This document shows, in pieces, positions 47,659-59,317 of a stretch of 64,000 nt of DNA (positions are counted from its first letter, which is position 1; the number at the start of each line of letters is the position of its first letter). The translations under genes were made by a program, and so were the position numbers. The DNA comes from Ananas comosus. Taxonomy: Eukaryota; Streptophyta; Magnoliopsida; Poales; Bromeliaceae. The notes below the pieces were generated by a model. The model was given only the letters and a program-made list of their open reading frames with translations, searched no databases and was not told the origin of the DNA. The stretch is taken from the NCBI RefSeq assembly GCF_001540865.1, contig NC_033639.1:5644288-5708287 (forward strand), written 5' to 3'.

Positions 47659-50600
47659 TGTAAGGACTGAGATTTGGCAGTGTAGCTAAACTCTTTGTTG
47701 ATGATGTTTTTGTATGTATTTTAATTACAAAAGCACTTGTCAAGTTTCGGGGGAAAACAAGTTTGAATGGAAAAGTTACACGACTTTTACTTTTCACTTA
47801 AAGTGAATAGTAACATGGATTTCCGGAGAGGCCAAAGAGTAGAGATGGTTTCTGGCGCGTATCGGACTCCGTTCATAGCGATCCAATAGCTCGTTTTTAA
47901 TGGTTCGACTATTTCGAAACCATTGGTGCTGACGGATTTAAGGTTTGATGCACGGATTTCGAGATAACTGGAGATACATATATTCTATGTATTTATGTGT
48001 AGTTTTGCCTTTCGGAGAGAGATTGGGTTTTGTCGCGAATCTGGGACCGAACCAGGCGAAACAAAATTGTGAGTTTGTTGTCGCTGTCGTGCTGATCGCA
48101 CTAGTACGATCCGTTCGCAAATCTGACAGACGGATCTTCTAATATCGTGCATTGATCGAGGAAGGGTCTTAGATGGCAAAACGGTAATTTTGCGAAAAGT
48201 TCTACATTTTATGTACCGTTTTGCTTGAAATTGAATTTGGGGGTGTGTTCGCGCGTTTTACTCGTGCTGTGAGGGACTTGGTTTAAAATATCTGAGATTG
48301 GGGGACGTTTGAGCAAAACGAGTCCTTATATATGTAGTCACCTAGGGTTGTGCACCATGCAAACCCTAACCCTATCCCCCACCTGACCTAGCCGTCCTAC
48401 CTCCCCCTTACCTCGTGCGCCGCGCGCCCCCGGCCGCCGCCGACCCAGCCCCGGCCGGCAAGCCGCGGCCACCATCACCATCACTTTCTCCTTCTTATCC
48501 TCTCTCTCCGTCTCTATCTCTCTCCTTTTCTCTCGGGTTGGGGAGGAAGTCCGAGACGGCTTTGCCTCCCTGCTCTTCGTCGGTGTCGCCCCGACCCTGT
48601 CGAAGCTTCCCCTGCTGGTCGCCGTTGCCCCCGCGCACCGTCGCTGCTGCCCCAACAGCCTGCAGTTTCTTTGGTGTAGCCCGGCCGAGGTGACCTTGCA
48701 ACCTCTCCCCTCGCGCTACCGCCGCCTGAGACCGCCCCTGCCGCCTCTCCCGGAGCCCCGACGACCTCCCCCGCCGACTGCAGCCACCTCGAGTGCCGCC
48801 GTCGCATTGCTGCAGCCTGGCAGTCCTCCTCGACGAGCTCGGGCAGAGCTGACCCCGCATCCTCTTCCCCGTGCCATTGTTGCCCGGAGTTGCAACCGCG
48901 GCCTTCCTCGCGACCCTCCGGCACCCTCGCCTCCGGCCGCAGTGGTCACCGCCGTCGCCGCACGCCTAGGGCATCGTCGCGGTGACCCTCAGACCGAGCC
49001 GAGCTCGAGCGGCCACGCTTGAGCTTCGGGCCACCGTCGCCATCGCTCGCCGCCTCCCTTCTCCTCCTTGGGACCCCGGGGGACCCTCGCCGCTGATCGG
49101 CGTCGCCCCGAGGTCGCCGTCACCGGAGAAGCCGTGCCCAGGCTTCTCTTTCCCCATGCGGGCTATGGCATCGCCGCCCGCCTCTCCAGTTGCCTCCCGT
49201 CGGCGACTCGAGTGAGCGGCGACCTTCCTCTACCAGCCGCGCCCTCCTACCGCCGGCGCGCCCGCTGCCTAGCCGTTGCCGGCCGGATCCGAGCCCCTTC
49301 TGCCCAATGAGCTTAGTTAGTGCTGTCTGCATATAGTTTTGGGTTCGTGCTTATTTTTTCGCCGATCCGAGGCTGTCCCGATGCCTCCGGAGGTGAGCGC
49401 AGTGATTGCTAGTTAGTGCTGATCATAGTGCTCACCTCATTTTGGATCAGAGGCTTCCGAAGTTGCGTTTTCGGCGCAGTATTCCCCGAGTGCGCGCTGT
49501 TCACTGAATGTTCGGGTCGCTCCCGCGCCTCCCACAGTGAGTAGTTGTGCTACGGATCGTGAGCACGGCCTTCGGCACATCAAGACCTGTTAGTACGTGT
49601 CTCACAGGACCTCAGAAGTCCTCGGTTTGTGTTAACGAGCCACAAAATCACCCGATTTACAAAAAATGATAGGATTTATTTAAATTTAGGGACTTTTATG
49701 CAATTTTCCATCTTGTGGCTACTGTGGGCAGTACGTGCGTGTGGTAAGTGACCTCTGGACTGATCGTACAAGGTCCGTTAGCATTCGCAGAAATCGGAGG
49801 TCGTTTTGGTGCGTTTTTCGACGAAATTCACCGACAGAACGCGGTTTCGATTCAGATTTCATCCAACGGTGTTTGTTTGCCCCGAGAGTTGCCTTGTCGG
49901 CTGATCACCATCGTCATATCGTGGGTTCGGAGATGACGGGTGAGCGACGGTGGGTTCCGGTATCGAAATTGACACTTCCGAGAACCCGGATCCGAACAAT
50001 TGTCCAGCGATAATTGTTTAGTTATGTATTCTTGTGTTTGCTGCCAAGACATCCAAATCGACGTGTTTTGTGGTAGCGGGTGACTCGTGGCACGATTCGG
50101 TGAGTTTCGGGACACTTAGTGGGTTCCGACGACGTCCCGGTGTGGTTTTCGGGACTTCCGGCGAGTTACGGTGATTGGTTTTAGGAAAACCGATTTCGGG
50201 GATTTGTGTGGGGTTTGTGTGTCATGTACTCTAGATTTGTGGGTTAGTTACTGACTCGGTGGATCTTCTTAGGTTCGGTAGACTCCTTGCGCACCCAGAT
50301 TTCCGGCGCGATTGTGACAGGTGGGTGCTTCGAGCTGGTAGTCGGTGAGATCGTTTCACTTTTCTCTGTTCTTCTATATCAGCATTGTAGTCTCTACTTG
50401 TCGGTTGCTTTGTTATCGCTCGTTTATCTATACCTATTGATTGCATGATAATTGTTGTTGATGGACATGTAGAGCAGGCTTGCATATATATATTGTATCT
50501 ATGTGGACCTTGGGTCCAGGCAACATATCGACTCCTTTGTCGTGTGTTTCGATCTGGTTGATCGTGGTTTGGCGTTGTACGCCCTTATATCTAGCTTCGG

Positions 50601-51786
50601 CTAAGGCACCGGCTTCCTGCCGGCTTTTGCATTGAGCATATCAGCATGATTTAGTCATAGCACTTGGGTGTATTCATTGACACCAGGTCGGTTTGGCCAC
50701 CGACCGGAGGTGTACTTATCCGGATGGGTCGTCCAGTGGACAGGTGAATCAGGTCGGTGCAAGCAATGTGACAGGCAACGCTTGAGGTTTGCGGAACAAT
50801 ATGGCAGGCACCAGATTAGGTTTGGTTGTGGTTTGATTACCTTGAGACATGCTCAGCATTGTATTCCTTATAGTAGCAATTTTTATTACTTGCTTCTTAT
50901 CATACCTGTTATAGCTATTGTAGTTTTCTTTCGTATCACAGTATCCTGTACCTTGTTTACTTTACCTTCTTTGTTTTTCGGTGATTATGACTTGCCTTCG
51001 TGGCTCTGTCGTACCCACTAGGAAATCTTGATTGTGATCACCCCCCCATTTCCCTAGGTGACTCGGGCGAGGAGTTGGCTTTTGGGCGCGACGGGAGGGC
51101 GTACTAGCTAAACTGCAGTAGCGACCATCACTCTAGTTATGTTTTATTTCTGCATTTAGTAAATTAATAATTAAATAGTTCAGTTAGATGATCACTATGA
51201 ATGTTTGGATATTGGTGAATTAGTTCTAGTTGATGATTTACTACAATGCTTGCAATTGGAGTTTATGGATCTTCGGTTTTGGAATTATGTATTTATACTT
51301 TGTGGTTCTCTACCCCTCGAGGTAGTCGGTTTTCAAAACGGAGTTTCCGACTAGGAAGCAATTTTAAAAAGATTTTCGAATGGTTTTTATGAATGATTAA
51401 ATAGCGTTTGAAAACAAAGCTTCCGGGTGGGGAGCACTTTTAAATAGGATGACTATGGTACTATGCATCACATCATCCAGCACCTAAGGAGTGTTTAGAG
51501 GCATGCATCATCTCTAAGGATCGCTAGCTGTATGGAAATGCATCGCATGAATTATTTGTGGATTGGTGAATGTAAGTTGTTGTTGTGATCCTGATGTTGT
51601 TTTTGGTACGCCGTGCAAATACAAAGGAGACTCTGTTCGAGTGGACAGAGAAACTTTGTATTCGTGGCGGGTCTATACGTCACTTGGGCCAGGTTGAAAA
51701 AAAAAATGGCACGTTTTTTGTAACTCTGATTTCAAAAATGGTATTCATTAATAAAAGACTTTTAAAATCGACCTCGGGGCGTGACA
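47659..51786 (+). mobile_element. Solo-type LTR, 4.1 kb (family F)
   Basis: It ends CTCGGGGCGTGACA, the reverse complement of the terminus of the other long LTRs. It is bounded by TGGGA at 47654-47658 and 51787-51791. No primer-binding site or coding region adjoins it. In order it has a ~670-bp U3, TATATATG (48327-48334), a very GC-rich leader (48350-49310) and a donor-like CCGGAG|GTGAGC near 49393. AT-rich sequence, an acceptor at 51056-51057, a micro-exon and the terminus follow. Open frames in the GC-rich leader exist on both strands and look compositional. The start coordinate depends on the 5-bp duplication. Confidence 0.6.
51058..51107 (+). other. Candidate LTR micro-exon (copy F, diverged)
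   Basis: Preceded by ACCCACTAGGAA, a GTGATCAC branch-like box, a C-rich tract and CCTAG. Fifteen codons (DSGEELAFGRDGRAY) then TAG follow, in the same split-codon phase as the DRGKG copies. The core is altered to GRDGRA. Confidence 0.35.
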
Positions 51787-52400
51787 TGGGACTAAAACTT
51801 CGGTTGTTGTGCAGTTTACATACGACTGTCCTAACATCTAAATTGGTGTATGTTGGGATAGCAGGTGGTCTAAAGACACCTACGGCATGGCTCGGGGCAC
51901 TCCAAGGGCTGATTGCAAGTCTCAATGGGTTAAGCAATGGTTTGGGCGAGATTCAAAAATTAGTTAAAGAAACTAATATTCTGATCACACCAATTCGTTT
52001 TGTTGGCAACTTAGTGTTGCCGGTAGTTGTCGACTTGATGTCTGGGGGCCGTTTAGACTCTTGCAGAGTTGCCTCATGGGTTGTTCTTGTTTCAAAAGTT
52101 GGATTGCAAAATTGATGTTCAGAGTATGTCGTTGTGCACTTAAGTGCGGTTTGTGTGTATCAATTGGTGTTATGGATATGTGGTGGCTTATATTGACACT
52201 CGGTGACTCCTTGAGGGATTGGTGGAGTCATGGATTCAGATATATCTGATATATAAGTGGGTGCTTCAATTTGAAGTCGATAAAGTGGTATTCTACTTAA
52301 TTATTCCATCATACTTCATTCATGTATCTTATTAAATTGACCAGATTTACCTACTTCATCACTATTCATGCCACTTGCTCTACCTTTCAGCTTTAATTAT
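51787..52400. other. Non-coding spacer between LTR F and the TRIM
   Basis: No credible gene. The long open frame ending at 52115 starts inside the LTR and resembles nothing I recognise. Confidence 0.5.
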
Positions 52401-53561
52401 TGTTAGAACTAAAACTGAGAAGATCTAGTTCGTCGGATGCGAAAATACCAAAAGAGATCCGAGAAAAAAGAGAAGAAAAATAAAGCACACAATATTTACG
52501 TGGTTCGGCCAACGGCCTACGTCCACGGGCGAAGACAGAGCGGAGATCTTCATTATAATCAAAGTGGTGTACAAAATATGCCTTTCTCACAAAACCCTAA
52601 TCCCAAAAAATACACCCATATTCTCTCTCTCATCTTCCGCACTAAATCAATAGCAGAAAGGGTATATTTATAATAGTGGCTAAATCTAAATACTATTAGG
52701 AATACAAACCCACTAAGATTAGGAATATCTCGATAAATTAGGCATAATCTAAACTTAACTTAATGGGATAATTAAAACAGAATATGGTTAGAAAACCTTG
52801 CGGTACTAGAATTCGAGACATATTTAACAATCTCCACCTTGGCTTGAATTCTATGTCTTCTCCACCAAAATCCCAAGAGCTCCTGAAGTGCTACTGCACA
52901 TGCGAACAAGTTTACGGAATACTTGACCTTGATCGCCTAAAAACTTAATGAGCAAATCCGCGGGATTCTCTGAAGTGCCAATCTTCTCATCTCCAACTAC
53001 GCCTTTTGCAACCTCTGTTGCATCAGAACGACAACTTGTCGTAGAGCGAAACTGCTGGAGCGATCAAACTTCTCGATCTCAAATTCGTCGACGTCTTAAA
53101 CACCCAAACGAACACTCCGGCTCTGATACCAGTTTGTTAGAACTAAAACCGAGAAGATCTAGTTCGTCGGATGCGAAAATACCAAAAGAGATCCGAGAAA
53201 GAGAGAAGAAAAATAAAGCACACAATATTTACGTGGTTCGGCCAACGGCCTATGTCCACGGGCGAAGACGGAGCGGAGATCTTCATTATAATCAAAGTGT
53301 GTACAAAATATGCCCCTCTCACAAAACTCTAATCCCAAAAAATACACCCATATTCTCTCTCTTATCTTCCGCACTAAATCAATAGCAGAAAGGGTATATT
53401 TATAATAGTGGCTAAATTCTAATACGATTAGGAATACAAACCCACTAAGATTAGGAATATCTCGATAAATTAGGCATAATCTAAACTTAACTTAATGGGA
53501 TAATTAAAACAGAATAGGGCTAGAAGACCTTGCGATACTAGAATTCGAGACATATTTAACA
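52401..53561 (-). mobile_element. Complete TRIM (terminal-repeat retrotransposon in miniature)
   Basis: LTRs 52401-52829 and 53135-53561 begin TGTTAGAACTAAAAC and end CATATTTAACA on the plus strand. They are nearly identical, with only scattered substitutions and short indels. The internal region is just 305 bp. Minus strand: primer-binding site TGGTATCAGAGCC (about 53119-53131) and a purine tract AAGGTGGAGAT before the other LTR. The 5-bp duplication ATTAT flanks it (52396-52400, 53562-53566). It encodes nothing and depends on another element's proteins. The high LTR similarity suggests a recent insertion. Confidence 0.9.
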
Positions 53562-53566
53562 ATTAT

Positions 53567-54015
53567 TGTTATAACATGATCGTTGGATGATTCTTGATTC
53601 GCAGGAGTGGCTTATATCATCTATCATGACACCGTTCATGCTTAGTTACTCTACATATTTTTAATTATTGACATAATACGTTGTTAATTAGATTGCACAA
53701 TAATTTGACAACAAATCTGTTATAGTGAATTTTTACAAGAACATGCAAATATCAAATATATTATCAGGATAGATATTAAAATATAAATTTTTAAAATTTT
53801 CATGCCATCTCAAATTGCACTATATGAAAGCTCAAGTATTGTTCTTGATCTTTTAATTTGAGAAAAGATTGTAAGAATTATCTGACTTTGATCAGTAAAA
53901 AAATCATTTTAAAGAATTAGACTACTATCTATTAAATCTATTAAACATAATGAATCTACAATATTTCTTGCCACGTGGCAAGAAACCCTTCATTCTTAGG
54001 TTAATAGATAGATAA
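53567..54015. other. AT-rich spacer
   Basis: No gene or complete element recognised. A CTTGCCACGTGGCAAG palindrome lies near 53969-53984, just before the Helitron start. Confidence 0.5.
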
Positions 54016-54109
54016 TCTATACCTATACCTATTCTATTAATCCCAAATAACGTATTAATTCTCTCTCCTTTAATTCTCACTGAATTAGGCATCTCTTCAT
54101 CTCCCCCAC

Positions 54110-54150
54110 CCTTCCCCTCCCCTCCCCTCCCCTCCCCTCTCCTCTCCGGT
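54110..54150. repeat. (CCCCT)n minisatellite
   Basis: About five tandem CCCCT units flanked by imperfect CT-rich sequence, near the Helitron 5' end. Confidence 0.8.
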
Positions 54151-54318
54151 ATATCTATTAATATTTCATGAATTAATGGTAATCTACATTAACGTTTCAT
54201 CAATTAATGGTAATTATAATCATAATTGATTACTCTACCAACTTTGAGTACATTTTTGTCTTTTCATAGTCACCATTTCATTTTTTTATTATTTTGCTAA
54301 TTTTTTTTTTTTTTATAG

Positions 54319-55075
54319 ACAAGACGCCATCGTGAGGAGAAGCATTAGAAGGTAATTCACATAAAAGTTTGTAATTCATTGAATGACTGATCGAGATCGA
54401 TTTTTCAGATGAATCAATTACTTTTTGTGAAAGAAAAAAAGTCATTTTCATGAATTCATTCTTTTTTTTTATATATATGTACCTTTTGATTTTTCTATTT
54501 TGAGTGTTAATTTGATGGGGTTTATGTGATTTGCAGGCCTGAGCTGAGAAGCTTGGATCCTTTCCTTCTCCTGGATAAGTTTGAAGATATTTTGGTTTCT
54601 AGAAAGATGTGAAAACCTATTTTTTTTCCGATTTGGATAACAAATTTAGAATTTTTATCATTAAATTCTTTCAAATTTTGCTGGATTTTTCTCAACTATT
54701 CCTTTTCTTTTAAGTTGGGGCTTTTTTTTTTCGCTTGAATTACAATTTGTTTTGTTGCAATTTCTCCTTCCGCTGGGTTTCCTAATCACCCTCATAGAGG
54801 TTGGTTTTGAAAAATCACAACTTATTATCCATGTTCTTATGTTATAGGGTATTTGCTTCTGCTCAGGTGTTGCTGTGTTTAATTATGTTTTTTTTTTTTT
54901 TCAGGATTTGAGACTGTTACATACATGTTAGAGGTAACTCAAGTTACACATCTCTGTTATAATTCAGATTGGTTTGTAGTAGATGCTCATGAGATGTTCT
55001 GTGGAGTTTCAGGGCTCATTCACTCATCAAAATTTCGCCAGGCATAAGGGCACAATTGGGCCCGGAGATGTGCAA
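54319..55075 (+). pseudogene. Pirin gene fragment, four exons with introns
   Basis: Exon pieces: 54319-54351 (DAIVRRSIR), 54537 to about 54596 (PELRSLDPFLLLDKF), 54905-54933 (GFETVTYMLE) and 55013-55075 (GSFTHQNFARHKGTIGPGDV). They follow the conserved N-terminal cupin core of pirins in order. Acceptors (ATAG, TGCAG, TTTCAG, TTTCAG) and most donors (GTAATT, GTAACT) are recognisable, and the first junction keeps phase. The segment that normally lies between DEF and GFETV, with the metal-binding His of PDHPHRG, is missing. So is everything after GDVQ. It is a captured, non-functional fragment; pirins are nuclear or cytosolic cupin-fold proteins. Confidence 0.78.
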
Positions 55076-55459
55076 GTTTGGCTTTGTTTGGCTTTTTTTT
55101 TTAATATTAAAAAAGGATTGGTAAAAATATTTACTGAGAGATCCTCTATAGGCCATTTGAAATAGGCCCTCAATTTTATTTAATTTTCAATTAACACTCA
55201 CTTGAACTTGTAACAATTTTTTTTATTTGAGTTGTTGTGTGTAATCAAATTGTAAATTTTGTATTTGTCCTTTCTTATAATCTTATTATTTTTTTCGCTA
55301 AACTATTGAGTTTGATTATATAGATTGTTGAGTTAATAAGTATGAAAATGTCATCTTTAATAGTTTTTTACCAATTTTTGCCGACCATTTAAACTAATAT
55401 TAATTAGTTTATAGAAATAATGATTGTTTCGATAATGTGTACCCACCGCATCGCGCAGG

Positions 55460-55702
55460 TAACTATACTAGAACTATTAATAGTACAAAGTGCTTGGGCT
55501 GTTAGGTTTCCGGCCCTTGGATGAAAGGGTGTGCGGTTAAGATGATAGTGGTCTCCGATTAGAATAATTAGTAGTCCTCTAGGGTTGAGTGGATGGTTGA
55601 TAAATAGTATGATCAAACGGATGAAAATTGTCAAAATGATAAATCTAATGGCAGAAAATTCGATAACACCAAACTCTTATACTATCGATAGTACAGTACC
55701 CG
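55460..55702 (+). mobile_element. MITE-like inverted repeat
   Basis: The left end GGTAACTATACTAG...AATAGTACAAAG and the right end CTTATACTATCGATAGTACAGTACCC are inverted copies. A similar outline, with ACTATACT and AGTAC blocks, is seen in the Mutator MITE at 8969-9221. No target duplication was found. Confidence 0.4.
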
Positions 55703-56337
55703 GACTCTTTTAAGGCCTATTTAATGTTGATTTTCCAACTAGTTTCAACTAGAAAGGACATAACTAGTGAACTTCAGTGTTTCTACTATACTTAGAAGCA
55801 GAATTATTGTTCTAAAATCCAATAAAAAAAAACATTCTAATTAACCGACCGTCCCTAGAGTAAATGGCAAAGGACTTGATGGTTGGTATCCGAGGTCCCA
55901 AGTTCGAATCCTAGTTGATTCATATTTCTAGCTAAGTTTATTTCTAAATGAAATAAATGAAGCGGATAGCGTGCTACCTATCTCTCAAAAAAAAAAACAT
56001 TCTAATTAAAAAATCTTTGGGTTAACTTCAATTTGCATCCAGTGATTTGGCTTAAAAAGTTGCACTTAACTATTTCGTAATTTTATCTCTCTTTTTATCT
56101 AAAAAAATTAATTATGAAATAGGATAGCCAAGTAAATTTTTTTATAACCAGAGAATAGTTAAGTGTAACTTTTATTATCACAGAATGTCAAAGTAAAAAT
56201 GAGCTAAACTACAAAGTAGTTGAGTGTAATTTTTTGTTCCATAGAGTGGCAAAATAAAAATGAGCTAAATCACTTAGAGGCAAATTAAAAATTTACCCAA
56301 AAATATTCTATTTTGACAAAAAGAAATTATTTACAAA
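55703..56337. other. AT-rich spacer
   Basis: No gene seen. It contains repeated phrases about GAGCTAAA and AAAATGAGCTAAA (56150-56270), with no defined element ends. Confidence 0.4.
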
Positions 56338-56537
56338 ATTTAGCACCAAATTACGTTTTTGGTCCTCAAACTGTAAGACGGGTTATACTTTGGTCTTCAA
56401 ACTTTAATTTATTATAATCTTTGTTCGAACTTTAGATTATTGTAACCAAGTCGCATAATCCTATTTAGTCGACTGGATATTAATGTGTGGCTAATGCGGT
56501 ACTAGTGTGATATTTACTGACACGTCATTAATTTTTA

Positions 56538-57886
56538 CTAGTGTAGAGACTCACGCGATGCAGCGGGTAGATAATAGAAGCAAATTTTTAAAATTTTAAT
56601 AAAATTTATATTTACAGCTTATAGGAAGCCATACCATATTAAGTACAATCAATTTGCATGACTAAATTCAATTGTTAAAAAAAAATAAAATCATAGCTAG
56701 AAGCATATGAAATATATAAATAATAACTAACGTATCTGGCTTAAGAAAATTTTAGGTGGGGTCTCAGGCTCCAGTCTCCACATCATACTTTTTAATCTAC
56801 GAAAGAAATTTTGCCCACAGTAGTGTTTACTCAAAAAAATGGTCATTAGATGAGAAAAGAACAAAAAACGTCAATCTTAAAAAAACTAATACTTTTTTGG
56901 AGCACTTCTCTTACTCATCCAAACCTTATACATCTTCTTAATCTTCAGGTGGTAGTTGCTTCCAGCGCCGAGTCACTTCTGGATTTCCATTGTAACTTAT
57001 GAACAAACACCTCATCTGCATCACCAAACTGCGATATCTACACTGACAGTGATATCTAAACCGACATAGCCTTGCCATCACATCAACCACAGAAATTCTA
57101 ATTCTTAAACAATTTGATTTACCAAGAAGTTCTTGCGATTCTTGAGAAGCAAGCTCCCGCGCAATGTCCCCGCGAAGAGGAGGCTAGGATGCTGCTCCCC
57201 TCGGCCCAGTTGTGGGCGCGCGCGAGCCGCGCGAGGAGGCAGCCGAGGTGGCGACGGTTCACGGCGAGCGAGGGCTCCGACGCAGACCGGCCCGCGCGAG
57301 CACTTATATGGGCACGATACTTCTTGAAAGAGATAACGTTCTTCGCATGCTCTTCTTCTTCATTATCCTCATAATCTTTGTTAACACAATGAGATAGAGA
57401 AAAGGAGATGAGGGTGAGGTGAGAGATTAGATGATAATCTTCTTTTTTGCATGAAAAATAACATGTCATGGAAAAAAGAGGGGGTGGGGGGATTAATGGT
57501 GGAGGGGAGTGGATTGGAGTTACAAATTAAGCTCACTAATTGGTGGAATATGATGTATGTAATTAAATGTGGAGAGGTGAAGGGTTGAGCATTTAGAAGT
57601 GGAGATGAAACGTAAATTAAAAAAAATGAGAGCTTGCCAAGTCATCATTTCATATTGGGGATTCATAACATGTCATGCAAAAAAGAGGGGGTGGGGGGAT
57701 TAATGGTGGAGGGGAGTGGATTAGAGTTACAAATTAAGCTCACTAATTGGTGGAATATAATGCATGTAATTAAATGTGGAGAGATGAAGGGTTGAGCATT
57801 TAGAAGTAGAGATGAAATATAAATTAAAAAAAATGAGAGCTTGCCACGTCATCATTTCATATTGGGGATTCATATAAGAGTATAGA
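56538..57886 (-). mobile_element. Helitron, minus strand, with GC-rich passenger
   Basis: The minus-strand 5' end is TCTATACTCTTATATG (57886) preceded by A. The 3' end is CCCGCTGCATCGCGTG, an imperfect hairpin, then AGTCTCTACACTAG and a T. Insertion between A and T with TC...CTAG tips is the Helitron signature. A very GC-rich island (57130-57320) with CGCGCG runs stands out from the AT-rich body and is probably captured host sequence that I cannot identify. A 207-bp tandem duplication lies near the 5' end. Confidence 0.65.
57461..57874. repeat. 207-bp tandem duplication inside the Helitron
   Basis: ACATGTCATG...GGGATTCATA occurs at 57461-57667 and 57668-57874, with a handful of substitutions. 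Each unit carries GGGGGTGGGGGGATTAATGG and CTTGCCA[AC]GTCATC. Confidence 0.9.
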
Positions 57887-58231
57887 TATTACTATATTAG
57901 CAAAACGTAACCGTTGAGTCAAATAAAAATTATATTATAAAACTTGATTATAAAAATAATAATGAATAATTAGATTTAAATATTAAAATATTACGCGCCA
58001 AATTATAATTTGAGGGCCAAAATCATAATTTAGCCTTTATATAATAATTCCCACTTACAAGATAATGTAGAGGATATCTCCTAGAAACTTCTATATATCC
58101 ATGCCATGGAAATCTTTAAATTGACTTTTGAATCATTCCTCTAATTATAAAAGTTGCCCAATCGACCAATGGTGGTAAAACCCCTTCCGTACTTTAACTT
58201 TCGAAGTTGCTTTAAATTATCAAAAAGAAAA

Positions 58232-58608
58232 GGCAAAAATGTATAAAGACACCGTCAACTATACTCGTTTCTGAAATAAGTCCCTCAACTTTAATTTCTT
58301 TTTATTGACATTGTTTCCACTTTGGATTGTTTAGTTTGAGTTTTTACAGTTAATCAAGTTAAAGTTCCTATTAAATTTAAGGGCCCAATTAGTTATCCGC
58401 AGTTAGTTAATCTAGTTTCATTTTCTACAAAGTAGTTTAAATTATTAATTTTAATAGCATTATTAGTCAATTTGGTAAATTTTTATTGTTTCGGCTAAGT
58501 TACTTAATAGTAAGTTTTAAGTAAATCTCAATGAAAAAAAAAATATTATAGTTTAGGGGCCGTTTCAAAGTGACTTATGTTTGAGAGGACCTTTGTACAT
58601 TTTTACAG
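58232..58608 (+). mobile_element. MITE-like TIR element
   Basis: The left GCAAAAATGTATAAAGAC and right GTCCTCTCAAAC/TTTGTACATTTTTAC segments are inverted copies. Similarity extends about 60 bp through ATAAGTCCCTCAA-like blocks. The core is AT-rich. No target duplication resolved. Confidence 0.45.
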
Positions 58609-59317
58609 GAACTGCTACATATGTAATGCGTGATATATTAACACCACTGAAGTGGCTTACAGAATTTAATTGGTATTTCGAAACCAAAATTTCATTCATA
58701 TACCATCTAATAAGGGTGTAAATTTTGAGCCTAAAAAATTAAATAAATGACTATGAACAAAGTGTAATGATTTGATTCGTCAATTTGATCGGCCAAGAAA
58801 TATTCAATTCTAAATTACTATCATTTACATGTAAAGCAAGATGTTAACATCCTTTAGGTGGTTCGGGATTGCGAAAAGGTTATATTAATTACGCGCTATG
58901 TAAAGTAAAAAGGTGCAAAAAAATTTATTTATTAATTGTTAAAGATGGAGATCAAATTCATGACCTTACGAGAAGAGCCTGAAGTTGACTTTAGCACCAT
59001 ATTTTTTGAAAAATCAATCTAATTAAAAATATATTTAAAAATATATGCAATAAATATTAGACATTTGTGGCGCCAAAGGTGCTGACTCTCAAATACCGTG
59101 TTACATGAGGTCATTGTTTCCTTTTTTTTATTTTTTTATTTCGGATCTACGTACATTAACTTATGAGATCCTCCCTATCTTTTTTTCCTTTTAGTCCCCA
59201 CTGCTATTTAAACAGGCGAAAGAGATGTGAAAGAGAAGTGCCACCGGTGAACATGATGAAGCACAAACATCCCTATACAGCTCTGGTGCTCTTGCTTGCC
59301 AATTCTAGTGAAGTTAC
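58609..59317. other. Spacer without recognised gene
   Basis: AT-rich. No coding, RNA or complete mobile element identified before the LINE relic. Confidence 0.45.

Larger units (their letters stand above)
54016..55471 (+). mobile_element. Helitron carrying pirin exons
   Basis: The 5' end TCTATACCTATACC is preceded by A. The 3' end is an imperfect hairpin (ACCCACCGCATCGCGCAGGT, 55441-55460) followed by AACTATACTAG. Both fit plant Helitron termini, and no target duplication is expected. The base after CTAG is A rather than T, and the last bases overlap a possible MITE end (55460), so the 3' boundary is uncertain. Inside are four pirin exons with introns, a (CCCCT)n run and AT-rich filler. No replicase is encoded. 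Confidence 0.5.
56338..58035 (+). mobile_element. TIR element split by a Helitron
   Basis: The left end (about 56338) reads TTTAGCACCAAATTACG then TTTTTGGTCCTCAAA. The right end, reverse-complemented, reads GGCTAAATTATGATTTTGGC then CCTCAAATT. These inverted ends lie 1.7 kb apart only because a 1,349-bp Helitron (56538-57886) sits inside; without it the element is about 350 bp. Confidence 0.5.

Noticed and set aside
48337..49310. Several long open frames in the GC-rich block
   Set aside because: They occur on both strands and in several frames at once, with low-complexity Pro/Arg/Ala composition; they reflect GC content inside an LTR leader.
51585..52115. 176-codon plus-strand frame
   Set aside because: It crosses the LTR end at 51786, has no recognisable motif and no splice or family support.
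57119..57469. 116-codon minus-strand frame as a gene
   Set aside because: It spans the boundary between the GC-rich passenger and AT-rich Helitron body and resembles no protein I know; kept only as a compositional anomaly.
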